A DNA stretch of 6,008 bases from Spirochaetaceae bacterium (GTDB taxonomy: Bacteria > Spirochaetota > Spirochaetia > Treponematales > Breznakiellaceae), in assembly GCA_031279895.1 (NCBI GenBank), contig JAITHR010000281.1:1-6008 (forward strand), given 5' to 3'. Shown piece after piece: positions 5,235 through 6,008 of the stretch. Both the position numbers and the translations under genes were made by a program. Each line of letters opens with the position of its first letter. Position 1 is the stretch's first letter. The notes under the pieces were generated by a model. The model ran no database searches. It worked only from the letters and a program-made list of their open reading frames with translations, and was not told where the DNA came from.

Positions 5235-6008
5235 ACGGGCCCGGTGGGACAGGTGGCGGCGCGTGGGGAGGCTCCCGGACCCCGGCCCGTTTCTCAGGGC
5301 CCGGGAACCGTACTGCGTACCGGCTGCGGCGCGGTTTCTCCAGAGCCTTGATCAGGCGTGGATGTTTCAGGACGAGGAGAAGACCCTGCGGGCCCTGCTC
5401 ATTCACAGTAAAGGCTCCCTGTTCCCGGTGTTTCATAGCCGGCTGGATATTCCTATGCCGTGTTTTATGGAGAAGTTTCTGAAGAAGACGGCGCTTCACT
5501 CGGTACAGGGCATCCTCCGCGAGGCCGAGGCGCTTGAGAGCGGTCTGGCGCGGTTCGGGGCAGAGCCCAAGGAGCGGATTGATTACGACCTTATGGCTCT
5601 GGACCGAGCGCCGGGGCCGGGGTCCCTGGGAGCCGGGCCAGAGAAACTCGTGCTGCGCCGGGCGGAGGCGCGGGACATGGAGGCGCTTTTCCAGATACAG
5701 GCGGCCTACGAGCAGGAGGAGATCCTCCCGCAGGGCGCCGCGTTTAATCCGGCGGCGTGCCGGCGCACGCTGGAACACATCGCGGCAAAGGAGCACCTTT
5801 TAATCGCGGAGCTTGAGGGGCGTATTCTGGGCAAAATCAACACCAACGCCCGCTCTTTTTCCCGCTACCAGATAGGCGGGGTCTATATCAGGCCGGAATA
5901 CCGGGGGCTGGGCGTGGCCTCCCGTTTAATCGCCGTGTTTTCCCAGAGCATCCTTGCGGCGGGCATGGGGGTAAGCCTCTTTGTAAAGAAGCGGAACCAC
6001 AGGGCGCG
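5227..6008 (+). CDS. GNAT-family N-acetyltransferase, 3' end outside the window
   Basis: An open frame of 260 codons continues past the right edge without a stop. Residues ~140-260 are a GNAT domain that would transfer acetyl from acetyl-CoA: LVLRRAEARDMEALFQIQ (141-158) is the opening strand and helix, LLIAELEGRILGKINTNA (191-208) the central strands, and VYIRPEYRGLGVASRLI (219-235) is motif A with the RxxGxA acetyl-CoA loop (Arg226, Gly229, Ala231), followed by VSLFVKKRNHRA. Residues 1-130 form a separate, mostly helical N-terminal region (REPYCVPAAARFL, 26-38) that I do not recognise by name. The GTG start overlaps the hydrolase stop (GTGATTAG, 8 bp); with no clear ribosome site of its own, translation is probably coupled. 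GTG at 5263 is an alternative start. The substrate is unknown; an amino sugar or peptide from wall turnover would fit the neighbour but is inference. Confidence 0.8.
   Translation, partial: MIRRARWDRWRRVGRLPDPGPFLRAREPYCVPAAARFLQSLDQAWMFQDEEKTLRALLIHSKGSLFPVFHSRLDIPMPCFMEKFLKKTALHSVQGILREAEALESGLARFGAEPKERIDYDLMALDRAPGPGSLGAGPEKLVLRRAEARDMEALFQIQAAYEQEEILPQGAAFNPAACRRTLEHIAAKEHLLIAELEGRILGKINTNARSFSRYQIGGVYIRPEYRGLGVASRLIAVFSQSILAAGMGVSLFVKKRNHRA

Noticed and set aside
5137..5796. Long minus-strand open frame of 219 codons opposite the right-end genes
   Set aside because: It lies antisense to the end of the hydrolase gene and the GNAT frame, both with recognisable motifs. Its translation is rich in Arg, Pro and Gly, as expected from the shadow of GC-rich codons.

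Overview
The window has the layout of a spirochaete-like (Treponema-type) chromosome segment. This assignment is an inference from gene content and from mixed ATG, GTG and TTG starts; it does not rest on a marker gene. Five protein genes fill almost all of it. No RNA gene, insertion sequence, CRISPR array or phage gene is visible.

Layout from left to right. A complete pcnB-type poly(A) polymerase gene (30-1283, +) converges on a gene for an exported TPR protein (1275-2501, -), and the two overlap by 9 bp at their stop codons. The TPR protein carries a degenerate gluzincin metalloprotease core. Behind it, on the same strand and 64 bp away, is an ATP-binding protein with an N-terminal P-loop and a C-terminal Asp23/Gls24-like domain (2566-3429, -). 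A region of about 120 bp (3430-3551) then separates this leftward pair from a rightward pair. It holds a good sigma70-type promoter on the minus strand, a weaker one on the plus strand, and three short inverted repeats. The rightward pair is a NagZ-like family 3 glycoside hydrolase with a signal peptide (3552-5234, +) and a two-part GNAT acetyltransferase (from 5227, +). The acetyltransferase gene overlaps the end of the hydrolase gene by 8 bp and runs off the right edge of the window.

How the genes may fit together. The hydrolase probably trims N-acetylglucosamine from peptidoglycan fragments outside the cytoplasm, and the acetyltransferase is translationally coupled to it. The TPR protein is also exported. 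The ATP-binding protein shares a strand and possibly a transcript with the TPR gene, so cell-envelope upkeep is a reasonable but unproven theme for the four right-hand genes. pcnB (RNA 3'-end tailing) looks unrelated.

The points most worth a second look are: the loss of the HExxH motif in the TPR protein while the third-ligand motif remains; the P-loop plus Asp23 architecture; divergent promoters placed so close to the start codons that both mRNAs could be leaderless; and a cluster of GGGCCC palindromes in the GC-rich right end.
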